Shown here one piece after another: positions 42,413 to 53,834 of a DNA stretch of 64,000 nucleotides (position 1 is its first letter; each line of letters starts with the position of its first letter). The translations under genes were made by a program, and so were the position numbers. Source of the stretch: Euglena gracilis (Eukaryota; Euglenida; Euglenophyceae; Euglenales); the NCBI GenBank assembly GCA_039621445.1, contig CP154956.1:49254826-49318825 (forward strand), read 5' to 3'. The notes below the pieces were generated by a model. It did no database searches. It was not told the origin of the DNA and was given only the letters and a program-made list of their open reading frames with translations.

Positions 42413-43235
42413 CTGAAATTCATAATTTTGCGTCATTTTTATCCCGAAAACTGCGTCATAACGTTGCAAACTTTCTCTTATTCAGTAATACAGTGAGTGG
42501 ACAGGGTCATTGACAACATTTGGACAACATTGCTGGAACTTTTGGAACTATTGAAAGTTTTGGACAAAATATTGAAACTCAGAAAAAAAATGAGCACATG
42601 GAAACTGAGGAAATCCTCAAACCTTGTATTGTGTTCAAAGTGTAATCCCATGTGTCCTCCGCCCCCATGGGGATATCCAGGGAGCCCCCCCCAACTGCCA
42701 AAAAAAATTGGTAGTTTCAATAACTTTGCCCAAAGGTTTCAATAGCTTTGTCCAAATTTTCAATAATTTTGTCTGAAAGTTTCAATTATTTTTTGTGCAA
42801 CCAAAAAGCGCAAAATTATGCTGGATCGTGATTTGAAGGAATCCCGGTACCTAAAGAATAGGCATACACATCTTTCAATTGAAATTTTCCCAACATCTTT
42901 CACCTTTTTTATATAGCTTTTTTCCCTGTATTTTCCCCCATACTTCTAAATTTGCACTGTTGCATTATTTGCGAAACAGACATCGGTGCACGCCAAAAAA
43001 AGATGGGAGTAAGAAAAAATAAAGCTCTCCAAACCTTAAAAATTCAGCTACCAAAAGAAGGTTGGCGGCCGTGGATTTGGGGACTAACGCTATTATTAGC
43101 CGGGATAAAAAGTGGGCCTTGTGGGGCTGCGGTCCTCCACCAAATCCACTGTTCACCGTCCACATTAACAAAAGTCACCGAAAGTAATTACCTGAATGGC
43201 TTCAGTTGTTCACAAAAAAAATTGTTGTGCAGCAG

Positions 43236-43298
43236 AATTTTTCCCATTTTAGGTCATTTTAGGCCATTTTAGGCCATTTTAGCAAGAGGTGCTTGGCT
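43236..43298. repeat. second GGCCATTTTA decamer array
   Basis: Four units are followed by 'agcaagaggtgcttggctgcc'. This resembles the inverse of the left flank of the 42.3-kb array ('ggctgccagcaagcacctat'). Confidence 0.8.
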
Positions 43299-44499
43299 GC
43301 CAGGACGGACTTTCGGCTCAACCTGGTGGTCCAACCCAGTCTAGATCAACCTCGCAAACTGGAGGAAGCGGCCCAGCCTGGCCCAGCGGCGGCGGCCCTC
43401 CCAGGCACAGCAGTTGAAGGCCGCCAATGTTTGCACAGCCACCCAAAAAACTTTTGGTTTTTACCCCAAAATATAAGCCCAGCTGAGGGTCTTGAAATCC
43501 AACCCAAATTTTAAGCTGGGGGGGGGGGGCTTTAGTATTTGGGGGGGTTGACCCAAATAAAACATGTGTGTGCATGGCACATGGCCCAAGCCTGCACACA
43601 GCACCACCCACTGCAGGGTGTGAAAATGAGGTTCAAAAGCTTCTGAACAAACGGGGCAGACATGGTTCGAACAGGCAAAACATGGTGAAAAAACACGTGG
43701 TTACAGCACAGGAGAATCTATATCAGTTTCTCTTTGATTTCATTATGGTGGCTAAAACCTAAACTGCTAACAATGTCTATTAAGACCTGTTGCGGTGGGG
43801 AAACATAACTTTCCGGGAATTCATCGCTAAACAATGATAAAAGAAAGCGCGCCTGTTTTGGAAAATATTCAAGAATTTTTGCAATTATTCAAGAAACTGG
43901 ATCGAGCAGGCAGGTCACGGCTCGGTTGCGTACACTGTGTGGCAATGTATGAGCCATGTCTTCACCAGCAACCACGGTCAAACTTTCAACGCAATGGCAG
44001 CAAGATATGGCGTGCTGATGGTAGTGCATCGTGCTGCAGCATCAGCTCTGCCGTCAAGATCAAAAGTGGAGGATGCTGTGGTGGTGGTTTACCCAACAGG
44101 GTCCGGGGGATACGTCAGGCGAGTCAAGCAGGGATGGCCGCTGACGTCCTCGTCTGTGGCCAGCACCGTGATGAGGTCGTTCGCCCACTGGTGGTACACC
44201 GACACAGGGCGGGGGGCATCCCCAACCCAGTGGTGCGGCACCAGATTGGGTGGTAGAAAAGAAAAGATGGAAAGCCTCTCTCGGATAACTTTCGTTCGAC
44301 TAAGACTCCATGTTGCGTGCCACAATTCTTACCATATCCCTGCAAGAAGAACAGATCTGGGCCTCGCTGTCACCTATCCGCATCCTGGTGCCAAAAAAAA
44401 TGCACTTGTAAAATGTAAAAAAAAACACTTGTTGTTGTTGCTGCTCTCCCGTCATCCGCCGCCTGAAGGATCAGCACCTTTCCCCCAGGACAGTTTGGA

Positions 44500-44793
44500 G
44501 TCCCCAGCCGTCCTGCCACGCCAGAGGCCCCCCACGCCATGTCCTGTGCCTCCTCCGCACCAGCCTTCGGGGCGGTGAAGTCCGCCATGAAGTTGACCTC
44601 CAGCAGCCGGGGCTGGGGCTGGCCGCCGGTGGCCTCCAGGATGACGTCGCAGCCGTAGTATGCCCGCGACCGCGGCCACCGCCCCACCGTCGGGGCGGGG
44701 GCAGGGTTTGAGCTACAGACAGGCAGTCCCCGAGTCCGTGGACCACAGCTTGTCCCAGCTGACAGCTCCTCAAAGGAGTCCAAAAGAATGAAA

Positions 44794-44857
<64 letters not shown>

Positions 44858-47800
44858 GCACGCACGCACGCATGCACGCACGCACACGCATGCACGCACA
44901 CAAACACAAACGCACACAACACACAATACAGACAACACACAACACACAACACACATACACACAACACACACGCACAAATATACACAAACACCATCAAACC
45001 CTGAACGAGGGCCCCAAAGAGGTGGCCCAGCATGGCTATGATGCTGCGCAGCGCGGCGGGCCAGTCCACTTCCGGGTGCTCCGCCGCCATCTCCGCGGCG
45101 AGGCGGGCGGGCAGGCTGCGGGACATGGCCTTGGCGATGGCCGGGTCTGGGGAGTAGCAGCTGGGGGCAGGCTGTGCCAGCCACACAGGTCTGGCAGCCT
45201 CATCCTTCCGGTCACTTCTGGACTTTCCAGCAGGGTTTGTTTAAGACCCGGGGGGGGAGGGGTCCAAACCCACCCACCCACCCACTAGGGGCTCTGGGGG
45301 ACCCACTTTTAGGGGGTCAGTTTTGGGGTCCAAAATTCTTTTCAGCGTTTCGGCCGAAATAACAGGAAAACCCTGCCTCTAATGGGTTACCCAGTCAGCC
45401 CAACTCCCCCGTCTGGGGGGGGGGGGGGGCTCGGCCAGGACCTCTCACACCCCCCCTCCCGTGACACGAAACCCAGAAAATATCTGCTTCCCAGCCTCAT
45501 CGTGACCGCTTCTTTGGCTACGTTTGATTCCAGACACGGCTGAATGGAGCCAGAAGTGAGTGGAACCGTCGAACTTCCATCCACAGTTTTGCGACGCCTC
45601 CGTTGGCACAGCCCGGCCAGCGGTCAACTGCACGAGGGGGTCATCCAGCACCGGCGTCGGGCCTCCTGCCTGGGGAAGGGGAGGGGGCTGGCGAAGAAAG
45701 GGGGGCGGAGAGATGCAGGGGACCGGGCTGTGGGTCGTAGGGCTTGTTGGCGAGGCGCGCGTACGCGAGCTGATGGGCGTAGGCCTCAAACGGCACAAAG
45801 GAGCGCACCAAGACGAACCACCGCAAGGCGGAATTTGTCCAACTGTGGGAGTGGGAGCAGGGTCTCTCGGAGTCTCTCGGAGTGCCCTGCAGTGTCTTGA
45901 CAGGCAGATGGCTGGGCGGTTGGAGGGGGAGGGGGGCTGAGCCTGCCTGGTTGTCGCCCAAATCAAATCAAATCAAATCAAAATCAGGCAGAAATTGGAC
46001 ATTTTCTGGGTTTCCAGTCAGAAGTTTGGCGTCCTCCGCACCGGAGTGCCTTGCCTGAGTGCCCAGGCATTTTTTTTGGCCATGTGCCAAACCACGAACC
46101 CCCCCCCCACACCATGAGGGTCAGATCTAGGTGCCTTGAAGTGCCTGCCTGTGGGGAGGCGTCCGCCACACCACAAATCCAGCCTGACCACCGCATGTCG
46201 AACTTCCGTCCCCGCGCTGTCAGCGGGGTGCGCACCAGCAGCTGGGCCACCTTGTCGCTGCCGATGGGCGCCGCCTTGGCACAGTCCCCCAGGCGGGCGG
46301 CAAAGGTGTGGCCGTGGGCCCGCGTCCCCTGCGCCGGCTTGATGATCCGCGGGCACCGCCGCGGACAGCCGGCCGACGGGGTAGAGAGTGGTCACCAATG
46401 TGGACCACCACCGGTGTCAAGTGTTTGGCCCGTGACATATCACATTCCAGGTTTGGACTGGCAGGTCGTAGCCCCGGCGAGAAGCGTTGCGTGGTGTGGC
46501 GGGCCACAGCGTCGGCGGACACTGGACGCGGCGCTGGGCAGGTGTTGGGCTCGCCGGCCTCCTCCCGGCGCCGGTGCTCCTCCGCGAAGAGGTGGAATTC
46601 CGTCGTCAGGTCGTAGCATGGCAGCCGGAGGCAGGGCCGCCCCTCCAGTGTGGTGGCAGGCACTGCGTTGTGCCGGAGTGGGGGCGGGGGGGACAGAGGG
46701 ACCGCTCTGTCCACCACGCAGGGGCGGTGGCCGAGGCATGGACTGTGCGATGGTGAGGCAAACGAGACCCAACACTGTTTTCGCACCCATCAGAATTGCC
46801 GCCAACCCCGGAAATGCACACCCAACCCCACCGCGCTACGCATGCTGCGGCGGGAGTGGCACAGCCCGGCGCGGGACGCCCGGCTCCCCGAAGCAGCAGC
46901 GGCGCACGGTCAGGGGCAGCAGGTCCTTCCGCACGAAGCCACCCTCGGAGGCAGGGCGGTACGGCAAAGGTGGGGGGTGGCTGGCCTCGTCCCCCCCCCC
47001 CGCCACCCATGAGGTTTCCGGGGTTCCCGTCCAGCGCTGCGCGTACGGGAACTGCGCCACGCGCTGCGCCGGGGGCAGCGCCAGGAAGTCCGTGACGTGC
47101 CGCGTCAGGAACAGGAACGCCGCCTCCTGCGGCCCCGCCACGAACCGCACCGCGACCGTCGTCACCGCCGCCCGCACCTCTGCGTAGTCCGTGTGGATGG
47201 CGACCGGGCGGGCGGGGGGCCATGGGCAGGATGGGCTGCGGGGGGATGGGGCCTTGCCCCGGCTGCCCAGGCTGCTGAGACTGAAACACTGCAAAAGAAT
47301 CAGTATTGACCATTGAATGGGAAAGACACCCCAAAAGGTGTAAATGGCCCGCCAAAAAATGCATATTTTCCCCTGAATTTCTGTGAGATTTTTGTGAGTT
47401 TTATTTTCCTTTCTTTTGTGTTGATCATTTGAGGCAATTCTTGATCATTGTGAAAAAAAAATTTGGCCTATCCGCCAGAAGGGGCTGAAATTTTCAGCAA
47501 AAAAAACCAACCTTAGACGACCCCTTGCGACGCTTTTGCTCCAAGGCCAAGAAAATTCGGGCGATTTTTTGTCCACATATTTCTGTCCGAGCCAATCTGT
47601 CAATGCCCAATCCCCCCTTCCAGGGCCAGGAACCACCCCCTGGGGGGGGGGGGTCCACTGGTTAGGCATTGACTAGCCACCAAAAAAAAACAACCACTGC
47701 CTATACCCCCTCCCGCGGGGGGGGGGGGTCCGGGGTCCTCCCCCAACTGGGAAAAAATTCCTTCAGCGCTGCGCGGCGGAAAGAGGTTTTATCTGTGTTT

Positions 47801-49303
47801 TGGGGGGGCTGACTTTGTCCCAAAGAATCCAAAAAACGTGTCAAAAACGGGTTTTTTATCAGGTTTTGGGTGTTGAAAACAGCTCTTTCTGGCGCTTCGC
47901 GCCAGTCATTGGGGGAAAAAAATACACTCGCTTGCCCTGCTAGCGGACTGCCATTGGATATCCACTAACCAAACATGGACTAGCTCCAGTTGAGCACCTC
48001 TGGAAGGGGATACTGCGCACCCTTAAGCAGAAGCCAGCAGAATTTTCCAGTTCAGAGGCTGGAAAATTTGGGCTGGCTGGATAAAAGCTGCTGGCTGACC
48101 CCACCCCCTTCCACTCATTGGGGTCCCCCTGCTGGAACTGGGCCTGGCTGGGGGTCGAACTGGATACTAAAAAAAAGGAAAATTGTAAAAGAATTCATTT
48201 AACGTGGTTCGCGTGCAAAGCGTGCGAAGCCTGAGGCGGTGCCTTGGCAGCGGAACATCGCTTTAGCCGCATTTCGAATTTAATGTCCATTTTGGACGTT
48301 ATTTGCAGGTGCGGTTTTCCCATTTTCACCAGATGCCTGTCATGAAGCTGTGGAGGGCAGAAGGACAAAAGGGCTTTTCTGGGCCATTTTCCTCATTTTA
48401 AACACGACGCATATTCGCCCCTTTCAACCCATTTTTGCACCTCCAAAGCCAATATCCGTCACCGTTATCGTTGTATATTCCTTCATATGTATTTAACCTC
48501 ACCTTGAACAAAAAAAACGTGCGGCATCCACTATCCACTCACTCATCTGTGACTCAAATCTGTTACTTCGCATGGCAGCCCCCCTTGGCCAAGGCTCATC
48601 CTCCGGCCGGGGATCGCCGCGGGGCCTCGCGGGGTCCGGTGGCGGCCCCAGCCATCCTCGCCCAACACACACGTGAATCGCACCCACCGGGGGGGGGGGG
48701 GGTGAGAAACGTAGCGATGCATGGGATGGCGTCCGGATGCGGGGTGACTGTTGGCTCTTGGGGTGCACCGTCGCATCCGTTGAGGAGGGGGGCTGGCCGG
48801 CACCATGGGCAGCGCGCCACACAGCGCGTCCACCGCGGCCCGGACGCCGGCCCGCAGCTGCTGCGCCTCGTCAGAGCAGCCCCAGTCGGAGTCCTCCGCG
48901 GTGCACAGCACGTACGCCGCGTGGCTGGCAGTGAGGGCGGCGCCGGGCGGCAGCGCCTCCCGCCCATACCGCTGATCACCGCTCCGGGGGCAACGTTCCA
49001 CTTTCAAAAACCAGTCAGCCACTTCCGAACCCCTCGGGGGGGGGGGTCACTCTGGCCGCTCCAGCCAAAATGGCTCAAAATCAATGCATTTTGACCAGAA
49101 AAAAAATACACAAAAAAGCCGACACCACTTTCAGTCGTTCCTGGCTGGCTCCACTCGCCTGGAGGGAGCCTGGCTGGCGCCAAACACCATCCGAAAAAAA
49201 AACAGTCGGTGATCCCTTGGGGAGACAAGCACACTGTAAGCAGTGGTATGCTTCCGCCACGAGAACGGCATCGCCGGCCCCGCCAGACAGAGAGAGGGGC
49301 CTT
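44500..49303 (-). CDS. TTLL12-like tubulin--tyrosine ligase family protein
   Basis: Cytoplasmic protein of the ATP-grasp TTL family; TTLL12 proteins carry a degenerate ligase domain and act on or bind tubulin and histones. Exons by eye: 49303-49259 plus 48964-48790 (GPAMPFSWREALPPGAAL, then AAYVLCTAEDSDWG); about 47215-47043 (HTDYAEV to VAQFPY); 46946 to about 46870 (EGGFVRKDLLPLTV); about 46640-46540 (LPCYDLTTEFHLFAEE to GEPNT); 46348-46190 (WIIKPAQGTRAHGHTF to KFDMRW); 45820 to about 45740 (FVLVRSFVPFEAY, LANKPYD); about 45680-45620; about 45160-45007 (HPEVDWPAALRSIIAMLGHL); 44696 to about 44520 (RAYYGCDVIL, PRLLEVNFMADF). The QFPY-VKDLL, KFDMRW-LVRS and LEVNF-AD blocks occur in the TTLL12 order. 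Most introns are nonconventional. The first exon, the 48.6-kb region and the exact C-terminus are unresolved. Confidence 0.9.
44697..45006 (-). other. 310-nt nonconventional intron carrying a CA microsatellite
   Basis: On the gene strand it starts GTT+CAGGGTTT and ends AAACCCTG+CCCCC. The 8-bp arms are perfectly complementary. Removal joins HLFGAL to APTVGRW in frame, just before RAYYGCDVIL. A (CA)n tract at about 44797-44852 lies inside it. Confidence 0.88.
45826..46186 (-). mobile_element. 361-bp intron-element with a perfect 8-bp duplication
   Basis: The plus strand carries ACCACCGC on both sides (45818-45825 and 46187-46194). On the gene strand the ends are CAGGCTGG and CCGCCTT, an imperfect inverted repeat. 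Removing the element and one duplication reads KFDMRWFVLVRSFVPF in frame, matching the conserved TTL-family KFD-RY-V-LRS block. Confidence 0.9.
48965..49250 (-). mobile_element. 286-bp inverted-repeat element inside a TTLL12-like exon
   Basis: Same family as 6467-6746: ends CATACCGCTGATCAC and GTAAGCAGTGGTATG (imperfect inverted repeat) and the internal 'ccagtcagccact' block. The flanks CTCCCGCC (48957-48964) and CTTCCGCC (49251-49258) differ at one base. Removal with one duplication leaves PAMPFSWREALPPG in frame, so it appears to be a recently gained intron. Confidence 0.8.
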
Positions 49304-49381
49304 CTGAGGAGGAGAGGCATGCCCATACAAGCACAATGGACGCTCGTCCGGTCGCTCACTCTCTCTAATTCATTCACACGC

Positions 49382-49632
<251 letters not shown>

Positions 49633-51447
49633 CCAGCATACAATAGGGGTACAAAACAGCAGGACGGTCCACCGAAACTAACAAGTGAGGTGAATAGCAT
49701 GCTTATGGGGCGAATGCAATATTTCAATGACTCACAATAAATACACGAATTTCACCCATGATACGGAAACCTCTGGTGTCACCTGGTTCTCAAGTCAGTG
49801 GAAAGAAGTTATCATTGTCCCTGTTACTGGCTAAGCAGTTGTATTGCCAGAGAGAGGAAACCCTGTTCCCTATGGGAAGGAAGCAAAATATTTCATTGAG
49901 TCATTATATTTCATCATGCAAATATCTTTAATTATGATATTAATGAGTCAGTTGAATGTAACACTTTCAAAATAATAGCATTTTTTGTCTGTCGCGCTAA
50001 TTTGGCACCTGTGGACCGCCCCACTATATAATGCCCCACTGTACACCAGGGGGGGGGGGGCACTCAACTAAAAATATGCAGGACTAGATGGGAGAAGATG
50101 ACAAGCAGGCTAAGCTTTTTGGTCAAAAAATTGATTTTTTGAAAATATTTTTTTTCAAAAGAGTGAAGTAGTCAAAGAAAATGCGCGGAGACCAAAATTG
50201 AAGCCCCCAACTCTTTGTGTAGCCTGAGTATGGCTATTTTGGGGGCCAATTTCAGATTTTTGGGGGCCATTTTGGGCTGGTGTTGTTTGAGGGGTCGAAA
50301 AATCGATGTTTCCAAAATTATCTCAGAAATGAAGCAAAATGAAAGGAAAGGTCCGGTGACCTAAAACAGAGCTCTTTGACGCCCCATTTTACGGAATTTT
50401 GATTTCCACAGGGGTTCAACTTCAAATTGTATCTGATTTGATTTAGCCAATCTTGACTATTTCGGGGTCAAAAAAAAATCGAGAATTTCAAAATATCTCC
50501 TTATTGCTTTGTCATACTTTGTTGATCAAGCATTGTTTTCGAGGATAAAAAGATTTTGCAATTGATTATTGTTGCATGATTATTATAATAAGGGATTTAC
50601 AACTGGAAAGGTTTATGCTCAGTTCTCGAGTTTTTCTTTGAGATTTCACTGGCATATCACTTGTGTCCAAACCCAAAATGGCTGTTTTGGGCCCCAAAAA
50701 CGAGCCAGAACCAGGGCAGGCGTGTTGGCAGCCAAAACGGAGGACGGGACAATAGAGGGTTTGCAACCATTTGGTCTGGCAAACGCTTTTGGAAATAAGG
50801 AATATTTTCTCGAGATATTTTTGGGAAAAAAAACGATTTTTGCTCGAAAATCTCACCCTGGCGAAATGGCAGAGTCGAACCAGGGGGGGGGGTCGGCTAA
50901 TTCTTCCCAATTAGGATCCCTAGTCGGGTGAAAAACTCGGGATCAAAATCACAGGAAACTCAACAAATCTATTTAAAGAAATTACAGGATTACAGGATAA
51001 ATCTGTCGGAAAAGATATTGGACAAAATATTAAAAAGACGGATAAATGATGAATAAAATGATGGATACAAATGTTCTTTTCTGAGGGAAACCTAATAGCG
51101 TTTTCATTTTGTTCTTTGCATTTTTCGAATTTTTAAACAAAAAAATTTAAAAATGTGGCACCTGCTCTGGATGCGAATATCGAATATGCTAAAATGAAGG
51201 GAAATTGCAATTTTTAAGTTTAATTAAATTTTACAGCTCCAAATGCTTGGTTGAGGTCCTTGGTGGAGAGGCTTGAAAGACGTCACAACGGAGCAACTCC
51301 ACAACACTGGACTTCCGTTTGCAGCATGGTTTCCGGTGGTTCAAAAAGGAAACACGTCCATTGACATTGCACCTGCACAGGTAAAGGATGGATGCCTGAC
51401 GCAGCACAGACACTTCACGTCCATGTGCAAGAGACGGGGACTGGACG
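49633..51447. other. AT-rich intergenic spacer
   Basis: Lies between the 5' side of the TTLL12-like gene and the 3' end of the Gemin8-like gene. No open frame has protein-like composition except short ones near 50.6-50.9 kb, which match nothing recognised. Promoter and polyadenylation elements could not be identified. Confidence 0.6.
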
Positions 51448-52732
51448 TCAGGCTCCGCTACCCTCCCGCACGTGCCGCAGGGGCACCGCGGGCCACGTCA
51501 CCGGTCGCTGCGTGTCCTTCAAGTGGTCGAAGCGGGCGTTGAGCTGTGCCTCCAACGTCTGGATGCGGGCCGCCCCCTCCGCCCCGTAGCACGCCGCTTG
51601 CTGGGCCCGGCGCTGGAGGTCCTTCCTGGGGCAGTGGCAGGTCATGCACGTGCGTGTGACCATGATCCGTGTGCGTGCGATGGGGGCGATGATGGAATCG
51701 TACGCAACAACTAGAATATGATGTTCATTCAGGCTGCTGGTCGGCCCAAGTGTTTCAGAGTACGGAGTACATACTGCGGGGCGTATCAAAGAGATAGAAC
51801 AAACCTTTCAAGGGGCCGGGCGGCCCAGTCCTCCTGCGCCTTCTGCAACCGCTGGTTCTGTTCTGCCACAGTGGAGAAAGACGAGGAGCCTCAACCAATG
51901 GCGTTTGGGGAGCCAAAAAGGAAGTCTAGCTGTGGGACTGCAATCCTGCGTCGGAGAAGGAAGAGATAGCTGGATGCTGGAGGAAATTTCTAAGCCTGTG
52001 CACTCCACCTGCCCCCAAAGCACACCATGCTTACAAACCGAAGTGAAGCACAAAAATGGCAATCTGCCATTGGAATGACCCGCAATGGGAAAAATGATTT
52101 TTTGTAAAAAAGAGAATTTGAACAGAATGGGAATGACACATGGCTATCGGGAAGGCACGCCTCGCCTGCGCTTCTCACCGTCCGCAAAGAAGCGGAGCCA
52201 CTCCTCGCTGATGCACAGGCCCCCACCACGCGGCGGCGCTGCGGCCCAGCCCACCACTGCCCCCTCCGCCTCCTCCTTCCCCTCATCCTCATCGTCCTCA
52301 TCTTCCTCCTCCTCCTCCTCCGTGCCTTCCCCCCCGGCCTCCCCACCCTCGCCCTCCCCGACCGGCCTCAGGCTGACGTCCGGAGCACCGCCAGCCACCC
52401 CAATACTGTCCGGTACTGCGGCCCCACCGTGGGCCTGGAAATGGCAGAACCACTGGTAGCGTGCAGGGCCCCGGGACGGCCAGCCCTGGCAGATTGGCAT
52501 AGCGGGCAGGTCGTTGCAGAGGGGCTTCCCAGGGATGTGTGGGAATGTGGGAATCCCTGGCAACAGCTAACAGGGGGGGGGGCGACCATGACCCCCAGGG
52601 GGTGAGAGGTCGTCGAGGAGCCCCCCCCACCCCCTACCTCAATCATGAAAAGCTGACCATAGATCCCACGGGACCCTGGGCGAGGGTGTACAGCTCCGGC
52701 GGTGGGGGCGGCGGGGGGAACAGGGCCGCCAT
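51448..52732 (-). CDS. Gemin8-like SMN-complex protein
   Basis: Gemin8 is a small scaffold subunit of the SMN complex, which loads Sm proteins on spliceosomal snRNAs. Exon 1, 52732-52682: ATG, then MAALFPPPPPPPELYTL. Exon 2, 52458 to about 52165: YQWFCHFQAHGG, an acidic stretch of Glu and Asp, then ISEEWLRFFADGEKRR. Exon 3, about 51635-51448: DLQRRAQQAACYG, AARIQTLEAQL, FDHLK and WPAVPLRH, then TGA. The YARYW-like start, the EL-x2-FA-x2-E-x-RR block and the C-terminal YG-x3-AAKIQ-x-MEA ... WP-x-IPLKF block occur in this order in Gemin8. The intron after exon 1 starts GCC+CAGGGTCCC and ends GGGGCCCTG+CACGC, so it is nonconventional, and its removal keeps the frame. The exon 2/3 junction is off by a base in the hand-made model. 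The identification rests on recalled family features. Confidence 0.7.
51841..51965 (+). other. exon-like segment, inverted paralogue of 55565-55470
   Basis: Starts TTCTGCAACCGCTGG, includes a pyrimidine tract ending in CCACAG, then reads VEKDEEPQPMAFGEPKR. The minus-strand segment at 55565-55470 is the same apart from seven substitutions over the shared 84 bases and a later indel. The plus-strand frame soon meets a stop. It may be a decayed duplicate exon. Confidence 0.5.
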
Positions 52733-53361
52733 GGCCGGCACGCGTCCGCGGCCCAGGCACACAGGTGGTCTGGAGGGCGAGACTGCGAGGGGGAGGGGAG
52801 GGGGGCAGAAGGGGGGCACACGGTCGAGACAATCGGGTGGGAAGAGTGGCGTCCTGCCTGCCCGGAGATTCAGGCAACGTTTCCCCTGCGGTGGCCACAA
52901 GGTCGGTTCAATTTCCGGGGCAAAATGGCCGGTTCATTCACCACCAGGTTCAATTCTCTGTTCCAGCATTGGGTGTGTTTGTTGCTTGAGCAGGAGAGGT
53001 TGGGGTTTTGACTTTTTTTGCAGTTTGGCGTTGTCCATCAAGGGCGTCTGGCGCCCAACCATCATTCAAAACCGCCATCCCTAAAGGCCGATGAAACACA
53101 CTGCTCAGAGGCAAGAAAGGCACATGGACACACATCAGGAACCATGCTGTGGAAATATCCATCAAATGCCTGGCGTTTTTTTTTAAAAAAAAAAACTCTT
53201 TCTTGGCCCCAAAATAAGGTCAGACACCAGTTTGGGCTTCAATGTTTTGTTTGAACCTTAAAACTGTGACGGTTTTCTGACGGAGAAGAACAAAGGGGGT
53301 AAAGATGTGGCTAATGTGGACTCGGAGAGAGCGGCACAGCCTTGGAGAAGGGTGTCACAGT

Positions 53362-53833
53362 CAGGGGATTTCTTAAGGACCCCCCCCCCTGGGGGGGGGG
53401 GGGTCCAGCCTCTGGCTGGCAAAAAGGCTGCTGGCTGGATTTGAGCTGGCTGGCTGGACCCCCCGGGGGGGGGGGGGGGGGGGGCTGGAGGGGGCTGGGC
53501 TGGGTCGGTGAAAAACAAAATTTTCTCAAATTTTTTTTGCCATTTTCGACATTTTGGTGGATGGAGCTAGATTAAGGCTGGGGGGCTGTGATGGAGGAAG
53601 CTGTGTGAGTGGAAAAAATGCAGGGATAGGTGTCCTGGGCAGCCTGTTTGGCTGGCCGGCCTGCGGCCGGCTGGCCCGGCCTCCGGCCGGGCTGGACCCG
53701 ACTTTATTTCACTCGACCCCCCCCCCCGGGGGGCTCCCAGCCCCAACTTGGGCTGCTGGCTGGATTTGAGCTGGCTGGCTGGCTGGACCCCCCCCCCGGG
53801 GGCAGGGTACCCTCCGGCTTAAGAAATCCCCTG
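53362..53833. mobile_element. 472-bp inverted-repeat element (family A, reverse orientation)
   Basis: The ends CAGGGGATTTCTTAAG and CTTAAGAAATCCCCTG form a perfect 16-bp inverted repeat. The flanks are GTCACAGT at 53354-53361 and 53834-53841, an exact 8-bp duplication. The interior has blocks of 'gctggctggacccc', the ATGGAGCTAGA-type segment and long G runs. It is inserted at the stop codon of the minus-strand gene that ends at 53835. Confidence 0.95.
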
Positions 53834-53834
53834 G

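Larger units (their letters stand above)
42060..44470. other. spacer between the histidine-kinase and TTLL12-like genes
   Basis: No protein was recognised. It holds two decamer arrays of GGCCATTTTA (42328-42394 and about 43241-43281) and AT-rich sequence at 42.5-43.0 kb. Both neighbours are on the minus strand, so the histidine-kinase promoter and the TTLL12-like 3' end should lie here. Confidence 0.6.

Noticed and set aside
47150-47310. Arg-rich plus-strand frames around 46.0-47.3 kb
   Set aside because: Shadows of the TTLL12-like exons, whose minus-strand frame carries the conserved motifs.
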